From assembly GCA_028456385.1 (NCBI GenBank), contig JALNQF010000223.1, forward strand, positions 1 to 64,000: a DNA stretch of 64,000 nt. The letters are read 5' to 3'. The notes beneath the pieces were generated by a model that ran no database searches, had not been told where the DNA came from, and saw nothing but the letters and a program-made list of their open reading frames with translations. This DNA is from Ophiosphaerella korrae (lineage: Eukaryota; Ascomycota; Dothideomycetes; Pleosporales; Phaeosphaeriaceae). This document shows positions 33,301-47,500 of the stretch, one piece after another. How positions within the stretch are numbered: the first letter of the stretch is position 1; every line of letters starts with the position of its first letter. A program made the position numbers and the translations under genes.

Positions 33301-36300
33301 GTTCCTATTTAGGAAGCTAGCCTAATATAGTATAAAAGTAGTTCTTTATCTACTCTCTCTAATACGTATAAGACGTCCCTATCTAATAATAGATTAGAAA
33401 GCGCTTAGCTAATACTTTTTCTTTTTTTATATATATTTTATATAAAGGGCTTTAGAAGGCTTTATAATCTTAGGTATATTCTTTTCTAAAGAGGAAGTAA
33501 CTTTAATACTAAAAAAGAAGTATAATAGATAGTATAATAGGCTATATAAATATCTAGGCTACTTATAACGTTTTACTACTTTAAGAAATCTCTAACACTA
33601 CTAGAATAGTATATATAAAGTAGCTAATTAGTTTCTTTACTACTATCTTATTTAGAGCTATAAAAAAAGTAGGTATAGTTATAGTTAAGAGGATAACTTT
33701 AAATATTATATAATTAACTAGTATCTAGATATCTATATACTATAAAAAGAGATTTCTAAAAAGAGGTAAGTAGCGTAGTTATATAGCTATAGGTTTATAA
33801 CTAGAAGTAGTATATAGTAACTTATCTTTTATACTTAGGAGCTAAAATTAGCTTAACTAAGATTTAATATTAGGTTATACCTCTTCTTTTACTTTTAGAG
33901 GTAAGAAACGCTATTAACTATTTAATACTTACTCTTTCTAACTTATCTCTTTCTAAATTATCCTCTATCTTAATAAGTACTAATAATAAAGTATAAATCT
34001 AGCCTTCTACTTACTAGGTTAGTAAAATAACTTTAAACTAGTAAAAATAGTTATATACTATTATCTACCTTTAAAGATACTAAATCTACGCGTATTTAAG
34101 CTAAGCTTTATTAGTTAGCGATAGTAAAATTTCCTATTAATATACTTACGCCTACTTAGAGTATTAGTAAAAATAGATCTATAGACTATAAGTATATCTA
34201 AATATTATATTGTATATTTATATAAAATAGAGGAGTTAAATATAAATTATAAGATAACTATCTTTTTATTTTATATATATAGTAAGAAGTAAAGAGAATA
34301 ATAAGCTACTTTAAAGAGAAAGAATTAAATTAAGATAGCGTAGCTAGAGTAAGCTTAGTAATACTAGAATAGCCTTTATTTAATAACTAGACTTTAGTAA
34401 ATAGAGGAATAGCTAAACTTATAGCTAGTTAATATTGTATAGATACCTTAAGGGAATACGTATACTAAATAGGTTCTAGTAATAAAGAATTATAGTAAGT
34501 CTATAATATCTATAATAAAAGTATATACTCTACTTAGTTTACTCTATTTATATAAAGAATAATATAAAGTAGATACTTTACTCTATAACTTTAATATAAA
34601 GCTTTAAGTAAACTAATATAACTTAATATTATAAGATACCTATAACTAGATATAGAAATAATTAGTAATAATATCTACTATAGATAATAGCCTATTTTAA
34701 AGAACTAACGCTTAGATAGAGTATAAGATATATAAAGCTCTTAAGCTTAGTAGCCTAGTTAAATTTCTTATTTATTAACTAGTTACGCTTTAAAAGAATA
34801 CTAATTAGAGGTCTATAATTATACGCTAGTATAAGACTATACTTAGTTAAGCTATATTTATAATCTTAATATAGGAGTAGATAGTAAGCTATAGAATAGA
34901 TAATATAAGTCTCTAAAAGAATATATACGTATCTAATATACTAAGTATAGAGTTTCTAGTATTAGTTTACTACTTTTAACTAAGTACTTAACGTTATTTT
35001 ATAACTATCTAATAGTAATTCTAAATATATTACTACTACTAATTAGATTAAGCTAGTAAATCTTCTATAAAACTATATAGTTAAGAACGTATATAAGCTA
35101 TTCTACCTAAATTAAGATAGTAGCTATAATAATTACTTAGAACGCTAGAAAGATAGCTTTTTAGCTAAGCTTAATAGTAAAACTTATTATTATACCTATA
35201 ACTTTATTACTTTTACTATAGATATTTTATTTCTAGATATATATACGCTTCTTAAAACTATAAAAGAAGATAGAAGAATTATAATATAAGTTCTAGCTTA
35301 TATAGTACTATAGCTAAACTTTAATCTTACTAAAGTTAGTAATTATAAGAATAATAAGCCTTCTCTTTAAAAGGATTTTCTTCTAGTTTTAAAGAATTAC
35401 TAGGGCAAGTAAGTAGAAAAATAATTAGTTATTTTTAAATATAAAGTATTAGATTTTATAAGGAGATATATAGCTTAACTTAAAGACTCTATAACTAGCG
35501 CCTATTTTAATTAATTTCTAGCTAATAGTAGTAATTATTACTTAAGGCGATTTATAAATAAGCTTTAGAAGAGTTTACTAAGTATTATACGTAATATTAT
35601 AAGTCTAAGCTTCTTAAGCTATAAATTCCTCTTTTTTAGTACTTATAATTATAATAAAGCTACTTCTAAGACTAGATTTACTATTATAAAAGCTATATAT
35701 ATATTAATAGATTATATACCTAAAGTAGTATAGAATTCTAATTTTAATAGTAATAAAGCGCTTAATATACTACGTTCTAAGCTTAGTTTATTAGTAGAAG
35801 AATAAGTAGATTAGTATTTCTAAGACGCGTTTAATACGTAATTAGATAGAAATACTATACTATACTTAAAATCTTTAGAGTAGCTAGTATATAATAGATA
35901 TAAGAACTAAGTAAGTTTATCCTAATTAGTAGTAGATCTTAAAAAAAAGATATATAAAAGATTATCTTTACTTACTATAGTATACTCTATATATACTCTT
36001 ACTATTTCCTTTATTAATAGAACTATAAGTTTATATAGAGTAGTAGAAGATATAGATAGGTATAGCTAAAATCGCGATAGTAAGTATTTAGAAAAGATAT
36101 AAAAGTAAGAAAATATAAGTTATACGAAGGCTATAACTTACTCTAGCTATTCTAAGTATATAAACTTTTACAAAATTATAGCTAAAGACGTAATAAGAAT
36201 AAAGAAATTATACTACTAAAGGAATTCTAGACTTATACCTTTTTACTTACTCTTCTTTTTTTAAAGTAAAGATAAGCTTAAAAAGCTAATACCTTAACTT

Positions 36301-36399
36301 ATTATACTAAGTATATAGCGAAAAACTACTTATAGAGCTAGCTCTTTTTAGAGGTATAGCCTTACTACTTAATTAAGCTCTATAATATAAGAATAATAG
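33301..36399 (+). pseudogene. Unidentified RIP-degraded coding relics
   Basis: Several plus-strand stretches read as protein interrupted by TAA and TAG only, for example about 33,480-33,900 (around YNR-stop-YNRLYKYLGYL) and about 35,560-36,300. They may be one large gene together with 36,400-38,660. No conserved motif was recognised and limits are uncertain. Confidence 0.3.
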
Positions 36400-38660
36400 T
36401 AATAAAGTAGCTTCTAAAGTTTTATATATAGAATAAATAAAATAAAGAATATATAGGCTATATAAGGTATAGTAGTATACTTAATTATTTCTAGTTAGCT
36501 CTTTAGTCTAGGATTACAAACGTAATTTCTTATACTAACGCCTCTTTTTACTCTTAGAAGTTAAAGTACTAGTATACTTAGCGTGTTTAGTACGTGTAGT
36601 TTAACTCCTAGAAGTAGAATAATACTAACTAACGCGATAATTCTCTTAGAGACTTAAATAAATAATTTACGTAGACTAACCTTTTTTTAATAAATATAAC
36701 TAAATTATTTAATATTATACTTACTAATAACGAATTTAATAATTACCTTTTTAATCCCTAAGATATTAGCTATAATAAGCCTTTTAACTTATACTAAGAT
36801 TAGACTATAGCTAGTAGTAAAGACTTGTAGTATAAAGACTCTTTTTCTCTTTCTAAAGATTAGAGTAATATTAATTTAGATTCTAATAATAAGGATAGAC
36901 TACGTAAGTATTCTAAATTAGAAGGTACTAGTAGAGATAATACTATTATAGTAGGCGAAGAGTATTTATAAAAGATTAACTATTCTAGTAGTAATTATAA
37001 GATAAAAAGTAAGTACTCTTATTCTATATATTTTATAGAGCTAATTAGCTTTAAGTAAGATATAGTCTAGTACTTTATTATAAATACTAAAGCTTTTAAC
37101 TTTAATACTATATAAGTACTTAAAATACTATATAGGCTTTATACTATAAACTATAGAAGTAAAAAAGTAGGCTTAAGAATAGCTAATATTAGTAATAACT
37201 ATTTCTTTATATTCTTCCTTAACTATATTAGTATTATTAGCTAGCTACTTAAGCTACTTACTTAGAAAACTAACTAATTCTTTAATAATATTACTATTAT
37301 ATTTTAGAACTAAAGAGTATCTTATTCTAGAAAGTATATCTATAGGCTAAATTTTAACCTAAAATATTAAACGTTTTAGCTAGTAATAGTAGTAATAAGA
37401 GAGGCTTAGTTTATTATAATATACTCTATCTACTTAACTATTACTAAGCTCTTTTCTTCTTAACGCGAATAATAATAGTAGTAAGAGAAGTTATTTTAGT
37501 TTAGTACGCTAAAGACCTATTATACTTAGGTATTATTATTATATATTAAAAGTATATTTCTTATTAGTAAGCTTTTTAGAGAAGAAGTAGAGCCTTTATA
37601 GAATCTTAATAGATTAATCTCTTAGATAATTACTTTTAATAAATAGACTACTTTCTAGAAACTTTTTATAAAGGACTAGAAGAGCTTTATAGAATAATAC
37701 TCTTTTAATACTTTTTAGACTAAGAACTAGCTAGCTTTTTACGCCTATAATTATAGAGCTAATATTAAAATTAGAGTTAATAGGTAGCTATAGATACTTC
37801 TAAAAGAAATATACCTAAAACCTATAAATAATTTAGAATCTAATAAAGAAAAAAGAAGTATAGAGAAGGAATAAAAATAGGCTTTAGAATCTTAGCTAAG
37901 TATAAGAGTAGACCTAGTTATAACTACTAGAGATAATTACTAGGCTCTATACTCTAAGGGTCTTAACTAGCTATAGACTAAACTAGAGTATAAATATAAA
38001 CTAGATTATATTAACTCTATTTCTTATACTCTTACTATTAATATATATTACTTTAATACTTTATTACCTAATTTAGAATATAAGCTTACGCTCTACCTTC
38101 TTACTAATTATAATGCTATTACTAGTAAGTATAAGTAGAGCTAAGACTTTACCTTCTATCTATTAGTATTCTATCTAGTATATAGTAATTTTACCTCTTT
38201 ATATCTACTTTTCTTTTTATTAGATAATTTACTTATAGTTATAAAAGATAATATAAGTTTCTAGAATTAGAGTACTAATGTTTTTTCTTTTAGGTACTTT
38301 TAGAAGTACTCTAATATTAAGTATTTAATTTACTACTATTTTAATAATCTTCTTACTAATATAGGTTTTACTATAGCTACTCTTACGCTCTCTATATCTA
38401 ATATAAATACTACTAAGATTAAAGCTAAGTAATAGTAACTTCTTTAGTAGGTATATAGTAAGCTTTTACTAAGTAATCTAGATTTATCTAAGTTATTTAT
38501 TTATAAATAGTAGTAAATAAAAGTAGCTATTATATAAAAGAAACTAGATTTCTATATAGAGTAAGTAGTATCTATAAATATCTACTATCTTATCTATAAG
38601 TACTACTAATTTAATATAGTACTATAACTTATTTTCTAGCTTATATAATTCTTTTTAAAA
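36400..38660 (+). pseudogene. Large unidentified coding relic, about 750 codons in one frame
   Basis: One plus-strand frame can be followed for about 2.2 kb with stops only of the TAA or TAG kind. Recognisable protein-like segments are NNTIIVGEEYL (about 36,940), YSIYFIELISFK (about 37,020), FYAYNYRANIKIRVN (about 37,740), NTLLPNLEYKLTLYLLTNYN (about 38,055) and FTFYLLVFYLVYSNFTSLY (about 38,150). I find no reverse transcriptase, DDE, tyrosine-recombinase or helicase motif. Unlike gypsy or copia it has no LTR that I can find. It could be part of a subtelomeric or large-transposon gene. Confidence 0.4.
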
Positions 38661-39586
38661 AAAAAGTAACTATATATTTATATTTTGTAATACTTTTAGC
38701 TTTCTATTTTCTTTAAAGTTTTAAGCTTATTTACTAAAGTCTTTAGGCTTATAATAGATAAGATATATTAATAGTTTAAAGTAAGTAGCTATAAGAAACT
38801 TAATTTAGCTCTTTTTAAAAGTATTATAGCGCTAGACTAGCTTAAAAGCTATTACTTTATAGGGTTAAGGAAAGTATTAATAAGTTTAGTATTAGGTTCT
38901 CTAGAAATATTTAATAGTATTAAGAAAAGAGTATAGCTATATATTATACTACGTATACTAGACTTATATAATAGTATAAAAGAGCTTAATATTATAAAAT
39001 AGCTATAAACTAAAGATAGTTAGCTTATCTTAATATATATAGCTTCTCTTTTATACTACTATAAGCTTAAGGTTACTACTAGTTACTATAGTTCTAAGAA
39101 CTTAGAAGTAAAGATATATATAAGCTAAATAGCGTAGTATAGTTCTTTAAAGAAGTATTTTATAACTTATAGAAACTAGAAATAAAGGTATTTATTAGCT
39201 ATTAAGTCTAGTAGTAACTTAATAAGAGTATAAAAGTAAGTAGTATATCTAGCTAGGATTTAGAGTTTATATAGCGTCTATAAATACTATTATATAACTA
39301 GATATAGTTTAAAAATCTTTTCTTGTAGTAGTATATAATAATACTTACTTTTTAGCTAAAATACTAATCTTACTATAAGAGCTATAAAATACTTATATTA
39401 CTTATAGCTAAAGATATAGCTTCTACTTTAGGCTTTATACTTACTAAGATATAGAAAGATTTTATAGAAGAGCTCTATTAAGCCTATATTAATATAAAGT
39501 AGATAGTAAAAAAAGTACTATTATCTCTTTATTCTATATATATTGGATTTAACAATATACTTAGCGTATTACTACTAAGATAGTCT
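38661..39586. other. AT-rich sequence, possibly the end of the preceding relic
   Basis: Readable protein-like pieces persist to about 39,200 but change frame. No motif is assigned. Confidence 0.3.
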
Positions 39587-40146
39587 ATAATATACTTTAA
39601 TATTATCCTTAATATTATTATACTTATATAAGCCTTAATAAAATAATACTAATACCCTATCTTGTATAGTAAGATACTACAATTCTAAATCTTTAATTTA
39701 ATTTCTAATATCTCTTCTTGTTATCGCGATATAGTATTATAAAGTTTAATAGTAATAGTAGTACTATACCTTAATATTATCCTTTAATATTACTAGGTAT
39801 AAGAACTATACCTTAATATTATCCTTTAATATTACTAGATATAAGAACTATACCTTAATATTACCCTTTAATATTGTTGTACTTGTATAAGCTATAATAA
39901 AATAATACTAATACCTTATCTTATATAGTAAGATACTACAATTCTAAATCTTTAATTTAATTTCTAATATCTCTTCTTGTTATTATAATATAGTATTATA
40001 AAGTTTAATAGTAATAGTAGTACTATACTTTAATATTATCCTTTAATATTACTAGGTATAAAGACTATACCTTAATACTATCCTTTAATATTACTAGGTA
40101 TAAAGACTATACCTTAATACTATCCTTTAATATTACTAGGTATAAG
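39587..40146. repeat. Nested tandem repeat: 259-bp duplication with 42-bp minisatellite
   Basis: A segment beginning near 39,611 (AATATTATTATACTTATATA) is repeated near 39,870, an offset of about 259 bases. Both copies carry the shared CTACAATTCTAAATCTTTAA and CTCTTCTTGTTAT stretches. Within each, a 42-base unit (CTATACCTTAATATTATCCT...) is repeated about three times (39,755-39,850 and 40,020-40,145). No coding. Confidence 0.85.
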
Positions 40147-42235
40147 GACAACTATATATTAAATAATTTCTAACCTCTAATATAGACAAAATAAATTTAA
40201 TAATACTATAAACTTAAAGATATTACTATACTTTATTAAGCTCTATATATCTTTATTCTACTTACTTTTAGTATAATATAAATAAATATAAGGTAAAATA
40301 CTTAATATTAAGTAATAGTAATATAAGAAAGAATAAAATATATAAAGAAATATAGTTTATAACAAAGATAACTATATATACTTAAAGAAGATAGGAGATT
40401 AGTATATTTTTAAAAAAGTACTAAAATCCTACTCTCTACGTACTCTTAAATAACTACCTCTAACTCTAAGTATTATATATATAAAGGTATAGAGAAGTTT
40501 TAATATTAAATTAAACTATAATTAAGTACTTATACTAATATCTATACTATCTAGTTTCTATATAGGTTACTATACTAGATCTTGTATTAATAATATAGTT
40601 TTAATATTAAAGCTATTTAACTCTTTCTCTTATAGATCTTCTAGTAGAAGTAGTAGTAGTAAGGCTTCTTTTTTTATGTAGGCGATATAGGTAGGTTTAA
40701 TAACGTTAACTAAGTCCTAGATTCTTAAGTAATATAATACAACTATATTAATCTACTTAGAAAATCGCCCTATTAGTAAAAACCTCTTAATCTAAGTATT
40801 TAAAACTATTCCCTTTAGTAATAATATAAATATACCTATACTAAATTTATCTTTTAATATATACTATCGCTTTACGTATTCTAAGTACTAGCTAAACTAT
40901 TTCTAATTAAGTAAATCTTTCTAATTATCTTAGAAGGTTATATCCTAGCTATAAATAACCTAAAATAAGTTCTCTTTTACTACTATAGTAAAGCTACAAC
41001 TACAACTACTAGAGTAAATAGTATACTTCTAAGTTAATATTTTAAGTAAATTATATTCTACTAAGAGTATAGCTATAATCTACTTATACCTTATATCTTC
41101 TAAGCTTCTTACTACTTAACTTTATTATACTACTATAAATAATTTATAAAAGCTATTTATTTTATAAGCTATTAAAGCTATAGCTAATTTACTCTCTACT
41201 ATTAACTAAGTTAAGACTAACTATATATCTAGCTTAGGTATTAGAGTAGTAAGAATTAACTCTAGATCTAATTTATTAGTAAAAGCTTTTAACTTCTAGA
41301 ATCTATCTATAGTAATTTATTTTCTTTCCTAATACTAAGCTCTCTATAACTATAATATTAATTACTACTCTTATAAGTAGTTAGATAAACTAATTACTAT
41401 AGCCTTTATCATTATTATCCTAACTACTTTAAGCTCTATACTACGCATCTTCTATATAGTAAAGCTCTAGTACTTTTACCTATTACTATTAATAGTTATT
41501 TTATTTATTTCTACTTAAGCTAAATCTTAAGTATTTATAACTATTTATATAAATCTTACTTCTAAGTAGTTTTTTTCTTTTTTATTAAATTATTTTATTA
41601 AACTCTCTTTTTTTATACGTTTCTATTTTAAATACGTATTAGTTCTATTATAGCTACTATTCTCTTACTCTTCTATATTATTACTTAAGTAGTTTCTTTC
41701 TTATATATTATTATCTCTAATATCTTCTTTAGAATTAGGAACTTCTAAACAATATATTAAATATATACGCTTAATATACTATAATAGCTTATTTTTTAGA
41801 ATTAAATAAGTTATTTAACGTAAGGCTATATCTAGTGTTAAAGTAATAAATACTTAAGTTAGTTTAGTTTCGCCTAGTAGTTTAGCGTAAATAAGTCTAT
41901 TAGTAGTAATATAAGTAACCTTATAGAATAAGGCCTACTTTGTATATATATCTAGAATAGATTTAGCTATAATAAATAATACTAATAAGGCTATAATATA
42001 TTTTTAGTATATCTTGTAACTAGTATTAGCTAGAAATACGTAATCTATAATTTATTATAGAGCGTAATAATATTTATCTAAGAGTATATATACGCACTAG
42101 CTTATAGGAATTTAGCTATAGTAAGGAGTTAAAATATATCTCTTTTTTCTAAAAGTATATTCTAAAATAGTAGACTATACTAGTAATATACTAAAATATA
42201 TATATATTAACTAAGTTTACTAAATTGTTATATAC
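40147..42235. other. AT-rich sequence with unidentified coding traces
   Basis: A plus-strand stretch at about 40,590-41,030 is protein-like, with TAA/TAG stops, and may be the N-terminal part of the helicase relic that follows. The rest to 42,235 shows no supported feature. Confidence 0.3.
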
Positions 42236-44347
42236 GCCCTATACTAATACGTTATTATACTTACTAAAGTTAAAGCTTATTTTAACAAAGAGTACTATAC
42301 TATACTACTAAATATTAAGAGGAATATTACTAATAAGGTTAAGGAAGCTAATAAAGAGGTTAGATTAATCTAAGAATACTATTAATTCTATCTCCTAAAT
42401 AAGCTTATTAAGTAGATTAATAGCTTTACTTTCTACTATAAGTTATATCGCTATTTATACTATAACTATATTAGTAGTAGTTAAGTAGCTAAAAGTAATA
42501 TTATATAGTATATCTATAAAGTATATAATATTTACGTACTAAAGGGTACTAAGTATTATTAAGAGGAATAGTATATAGAATAAGCTATAATTATCCTAAG
42601 TTAGAGATTCTTTTTATCTATACTACTATAATTTAGCTCTTTATAACTTACGCGTTACTTTAAAGTATATAATAATAGTAAGTCTTATACTAGTAGCTAC
42701 TAATTAGTAACTAACTAACTATTTAATTATAGATAAAACTACTATACTAAGTATAATACTACTTTATAATCTATTTTTATATAATCTATCTTTATATAAT
42801 CTATTTTTATATAATCTATTTTTATATAATCTATTACTAATTAACTTATCTATAATTAATCTATCTCTATATAATCTATCTCTATATAATCTATCTCTAT
42901 ATAATCTATCTTTATATAATTTATCCTTATATAATTTATCTTTATACTATACTTTAAATATCCTATCTATATCTACTTAGTAACTAAGGAAGTAATTACA
43001 AGAAGTAAAGATATAAGTAATACAAGAAAAAAAGTAATACTAGCTTATTATACTATAATAGATAATAGCGCAAATAAATCTATAGATTACTAATACTAAG
43101 TTTCTAGATATTCTAAGTAAAGTAAAGTTATAGCTAAATATATTAAAATATATTACTATACTAGATAAATAAGAAGAGAAGAAACTATACTTCCTATATA
43201 CTAGTATTACTAGTATAGTCTAAATATAGTAAAATATTACTATAAAGATATTAAGGTATACTTGTATTTAGGTTATATAAAAAGACTTTAAAGATATCTC
43301 TCTATTTCTACTAGAGCTATATTAATACTTAAGTACTTCTTATATAATTTTACTCTAGAAAGTATTTATCTTCTTTTACTAGATATTTAATAATTAAGTA
43401 GTACTCTTATCTTCTTTAGAAGTACAATCTTATTAGAAAGTAGTATAAGAATAGATAATATAATACCTAGACTTAGAAAGTTATATATATACTACTATTA
43501 ACGTAAAATATAACTATATATAATTAAACCTAATAGAAAGGTTATACTATAACTTCTAGATATCTCTTCTTAAATAAATAAGTTAATTAAGCGATCTTAA
43601 ACTTATACTTATTATACCTATTACGTTTCTATTACTTTTACTAAATAGTAATAGCTTCTAAAAAGTATACTACTTTATAATAAAACTATCTACGTTAAAG
43701 AAGATAGCTAGACTAGTAGTACTTTAATAATTATAAGATAAGTTTACTATACTAAAAGAATATAGTAAGTAAATAGTAATAGCTTTATAGAGTCTAATAT
43801 AAAATAAAGCTAATTTACTAATATAAAAATAAGAAGAGGCTAAATATATCTATATTACCTAAGAGAACTAGAATAAGGTAGTAGTAGATAACTTTAAGAC
43901 TTAGGTATATTAGTATTTAATAATAGTATACTCTACTCTAATAAATTAGATTATTAATACTACGCGCTATAGTAGTTACTTTTAATATAGAGAAAATATA
44001 GATACCTTTATATACTAGTAAGAAAACGTTATTACTCTACGTAGAATAAAGACTAGTCTATCTTCCTTTAATAATATAGTATAGTAAGAATATTATACTA
44101 TAGTATAACTCCTTTAGTAACTTATATTTACTAACTTAGATTAATAACTCTCTACTATTCTCTAAGACGTATTTATTAACAATCTAATATTAATAAAGCC
44201 TAGGTATACTATATTTAATCTTAAAACAAGTCTACTAAATCTATACAAAGATTTTATATATAAATAAGTTATTAATATAATAATATCTAAAGAGTTAAAA
44301 AGTATTATAATATCTAATACCTTAGATCTCCTTTAAGTTAAGAAATA
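42236..44347 (+). pseudogene. Telomere-linked-helicase-like relic, 5' part with OrsD-type zinc region
   Basis: One frame runs about 2.1 kb to the copia insertion at 44,348 with only TAA and TAG stops. At 42,437-42,526 a pattern YKLY...Y-x4-Y would have been C-x2-C...H-x4-H before Cys/His-to-Tyr transitions, the layout of the C2H2-like OrsD (DUF3505) domain of fungal telomere-associated RecQ helicases. An in-frame 15-bp minisatellite (42,765-42,946) encodes a QSIFI-like pentapeptide repeat if stops are taken as Gln. The rest of the protein continues after the copia element at 51,039. The domain call is by pattern only. Confidence 0.45.
42765..42946. repeat. 15-bp minisatellite, about 12 copies, inside a coding relic
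   Basis: Units close to ATAATCTATCTTTAT or ATAATCTATTTTTAT in direct succession. The period is a multiple of three and keeps the frame of the surrounding relic. Confidence 0.85.
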
Positions 44348-44512
44348 TATTATAAGTTAGAGATTTACTCTATATAATTTAAGTAAGCCTATAGTAGTAA
44401 GTAAGCTATATAAGCTATTCGAGCTACTTTACTATATATAAGTAGCCTAGCTTAGATAGCTCTTTAATTAATAATTATCTCTTACTTATTCCTAAGCTTG
44501 TATCTTGTAATA
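44348..44512 (+). repeat. 5' LTR of the copia element (165 bp)
   Basis: Same length as the 3' LTR and differs from it by transitions; preceded by AAATA. Confidence 0.9.
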
Positions 44513-47500
44513 GTTATAAGCTTAGCGCTAAAAATTACTTAATAGTTCTATCCTATATACTATAGTAAGAGATCGCGAGCTTAGTATACTCCTATCCTAT
44601 CCTATCTTATCTTATCTATTACTTAAACGCTTATAATATCTTATAGCGAGATTACTCTACTTAATAAAGGTACTACCCTACTTAATAAGCGCTTATAATA
44701 GCTAGTATAGTTTATACAACTCTATTATAATGCTCTTAAGCTAGGTATCTAGTAGCTAGTTAATCTAGAAGCTAATAACGTCTCTAATATCTACGCTAAC
44801 GAACTAGTTTAACTTAAACTAAAGAGCCTAGTAATAGTAGAAAAGGTAGCTACCTATAAGCTTATAATAGAGAAATACTAGGCTATAAAAGATACCTAGG
44901 TATTATAAATAGTACGCCTTAGAGCTCTAAGCGCCTAGGTAAACGCTATAGTTAATCTAAGTTATCTAGTAATAGCTAAGATAACTCTACTTGTAAACAA
45001 TAAAGCTATATTGTAAGAGCTCGTCTAAACGCTAAAGAGCCTACTAGCCTTATCTAATACTAGTACTAGTAATCTTATCTAAGCTTAATACTAAGCCTAT
45101 CTATAGAAGGCTTGCTAAGGACGATAATTACTAGAGTTCTAGTACGATAAGTAGCTACGCCTATATTAGCGTACAATTACGTACGATATTATAGAGGTAA
45201 TAGGCGAGCTCGTAGTATAAGATTTCCTAGAGGCGTTAACGCTAAAGCTAGCTCTAGACTAGGCTTAGATAATAAGCTAATTAGTAATCTAGAGCTTAGT
45301 CCTTAGCTTAAAGGCACTTACGCTAGGGTAAATTAGTAGTATCTACTTAGCTCTATTATAAGAGTATAAGCTCTAAACTACTAATTAAAGAGCTAGCGTA
45401 TTTATAACGTTTAGAGGATCTAAGCTAAGCTTAAGCTTAAGTACTAACTTAAAATACAACTACCTATATAGCTAAGCTTACTACTAAAAGCTATAAGATT
45501 GTAGATAAGTATAAGTAGCGCTTACTAGTAATCTATTTAAAATAGACGATAACAGAAAGGCAAAAATATAGGCTTGTTTAGATAAGCTACGCTTTATAGT
45601 AGTTAAAACCTTAGTAACTTAAAAGTAAGCTAGTCCTTTGTAGGAACTAGTTAAAGCTAGCTTAGAGTTAGTTAAATTAAAGGCTCTAGTCTACCTAGGC
45701 TAGCTAAACGCGGCACTTATTAACCTAGGTATACTTATCGACTTAGGCAAACTTATTAAGCTAGCACCTAGAGCCTACTTAATGCTAGATTTTAATACTT
45801 ACTTACTCTCTAAGAGTACTATACTTAATAATAGAGCTACTCTCTACCTAGTTAACTTAATAAGTCTTATAGAACTAGGCTCCTTTATAAGAGTAAAAAG
45901 TATAAGCTATATAGAAGTAAGTATATAAGCGTTTCTAATACTTAGTAAAGGTACTCGAGTTCTTAAGAATACTCTAAATAGAGCTTATAGTAAGCGTATA
46001 GAGAATCTTGTACTTTATAAAGTAGTAGTAGTTAAAGGATTTTATATTAATATAGTATCTAAAGCTTAATTATAGTAAGCTAGAGCCTAGTATTAAGGTT
46101 TTAATGTAACTCTAAGAGTAGGAACGCTAGTAGAGAGTATTGTACTAGCGACGCTAATACGTAAACATAATCTTACTTTTATTAAATACAAGCCTATTAC
46201 GTTTTATCTAACTATTATAAGCGTAACTTAAGGTAATTAAGTTAATTAATAGCTTAACTTATAGCGTACAACGCCTAGAAGTAACTTAGAGGAGCTTTAG
46301 TACGCTAGAGCTAGTTATCTTAGACTAAAAGCACTACGAGCGCTAGTAATAAGCGCAAGAAACGTGCGTATTAATAGGATAGTGCGTATTAAGTACGAGT
46401 ATTACTTAATAGCTTACGCTAAGCAAGTTATCTTAAAGTAGCCTAGAGAGAGAGCTCTACGCTTATACTAGCGAGTAGCGTAAAACCTATTTAATATACC
46501 TACTAGCTACTTTAAAGAAGTTTAGACTATACTACTTAAGTATAAGTATAGTAGTAAGCTCTATACCTACCTATTATAAAGTAAAACGCTCTTAGAGATA
46601 ATAAGAGTATTTAAAAGCTTTATAAAGCTACTACTAACATACTATAAGCTTTATACGTACGTACTCTAGTAAGATAATAAAGTAGTAACGCTCCTATAGA
46701 GAAGTAAGACGTACTTCTAGATTTAAGCTAAATAAGAAAAGATTATAGTTAAGAGTACTCTAGTATATACGTATAAGCTAAATAGAGGAGCTAAGAGAGC
46801 TAGTTAAGAAATAATAACGAAAGTAATTAAGATAAGGATAAGCGCTAACCTACTAGAAAGGCTCTAGCTAGAGATAGTAGAGGTAGCTACGTAGCTATAT
46901 AATATAAGCCTAAGCTACGCTTATAATATACAAGCTCCTAATATAGTACTTAATAGCTAGTTTAGATAGTACTTTAGATACTATTAGCTTAAGTAAGTAA
47001 GAGCTACTATAGTAGACCTTTAGCTAGATTAGAGTAGAGTATATACCTATAGCTACTACGTATATCTACTTAATAAGGAGTAAGTAGCTAGGCGCAATAA
47101 GAGAAGCTTTAAAATAAGCCCTTAGGGCTATATTAGATATCTAGTAAGATATAGAGTATCTAATATATATAGGATATAGGTCTTAGAATTAGATTAGGTA
47201 ATTATAACGCGCAACGTAACGTTTAATAAGTAGCTCTTTTATAATAAGAGGAGTAAAGCTTATTAAGAGCTCCTAAAGCTAGAAATTTAAAAACTTGTTA
47301 ACGTATTATATAAAGACGTAACGCGCAATATAAGAGAGACCTAGGATAATATATATAACTAGCTCTACGAAGTAGCTTAAATCCTAGAAAGCTACTAGTA
47401 AGGCGAGCACCTAGAGTAGAATCTAGAGGGTAGAGCTCTATATAATACTAAAAGCTAGGCTAGCTAGCTAGCTATCTTAGTAGAATAAGGAGTAGAACCT

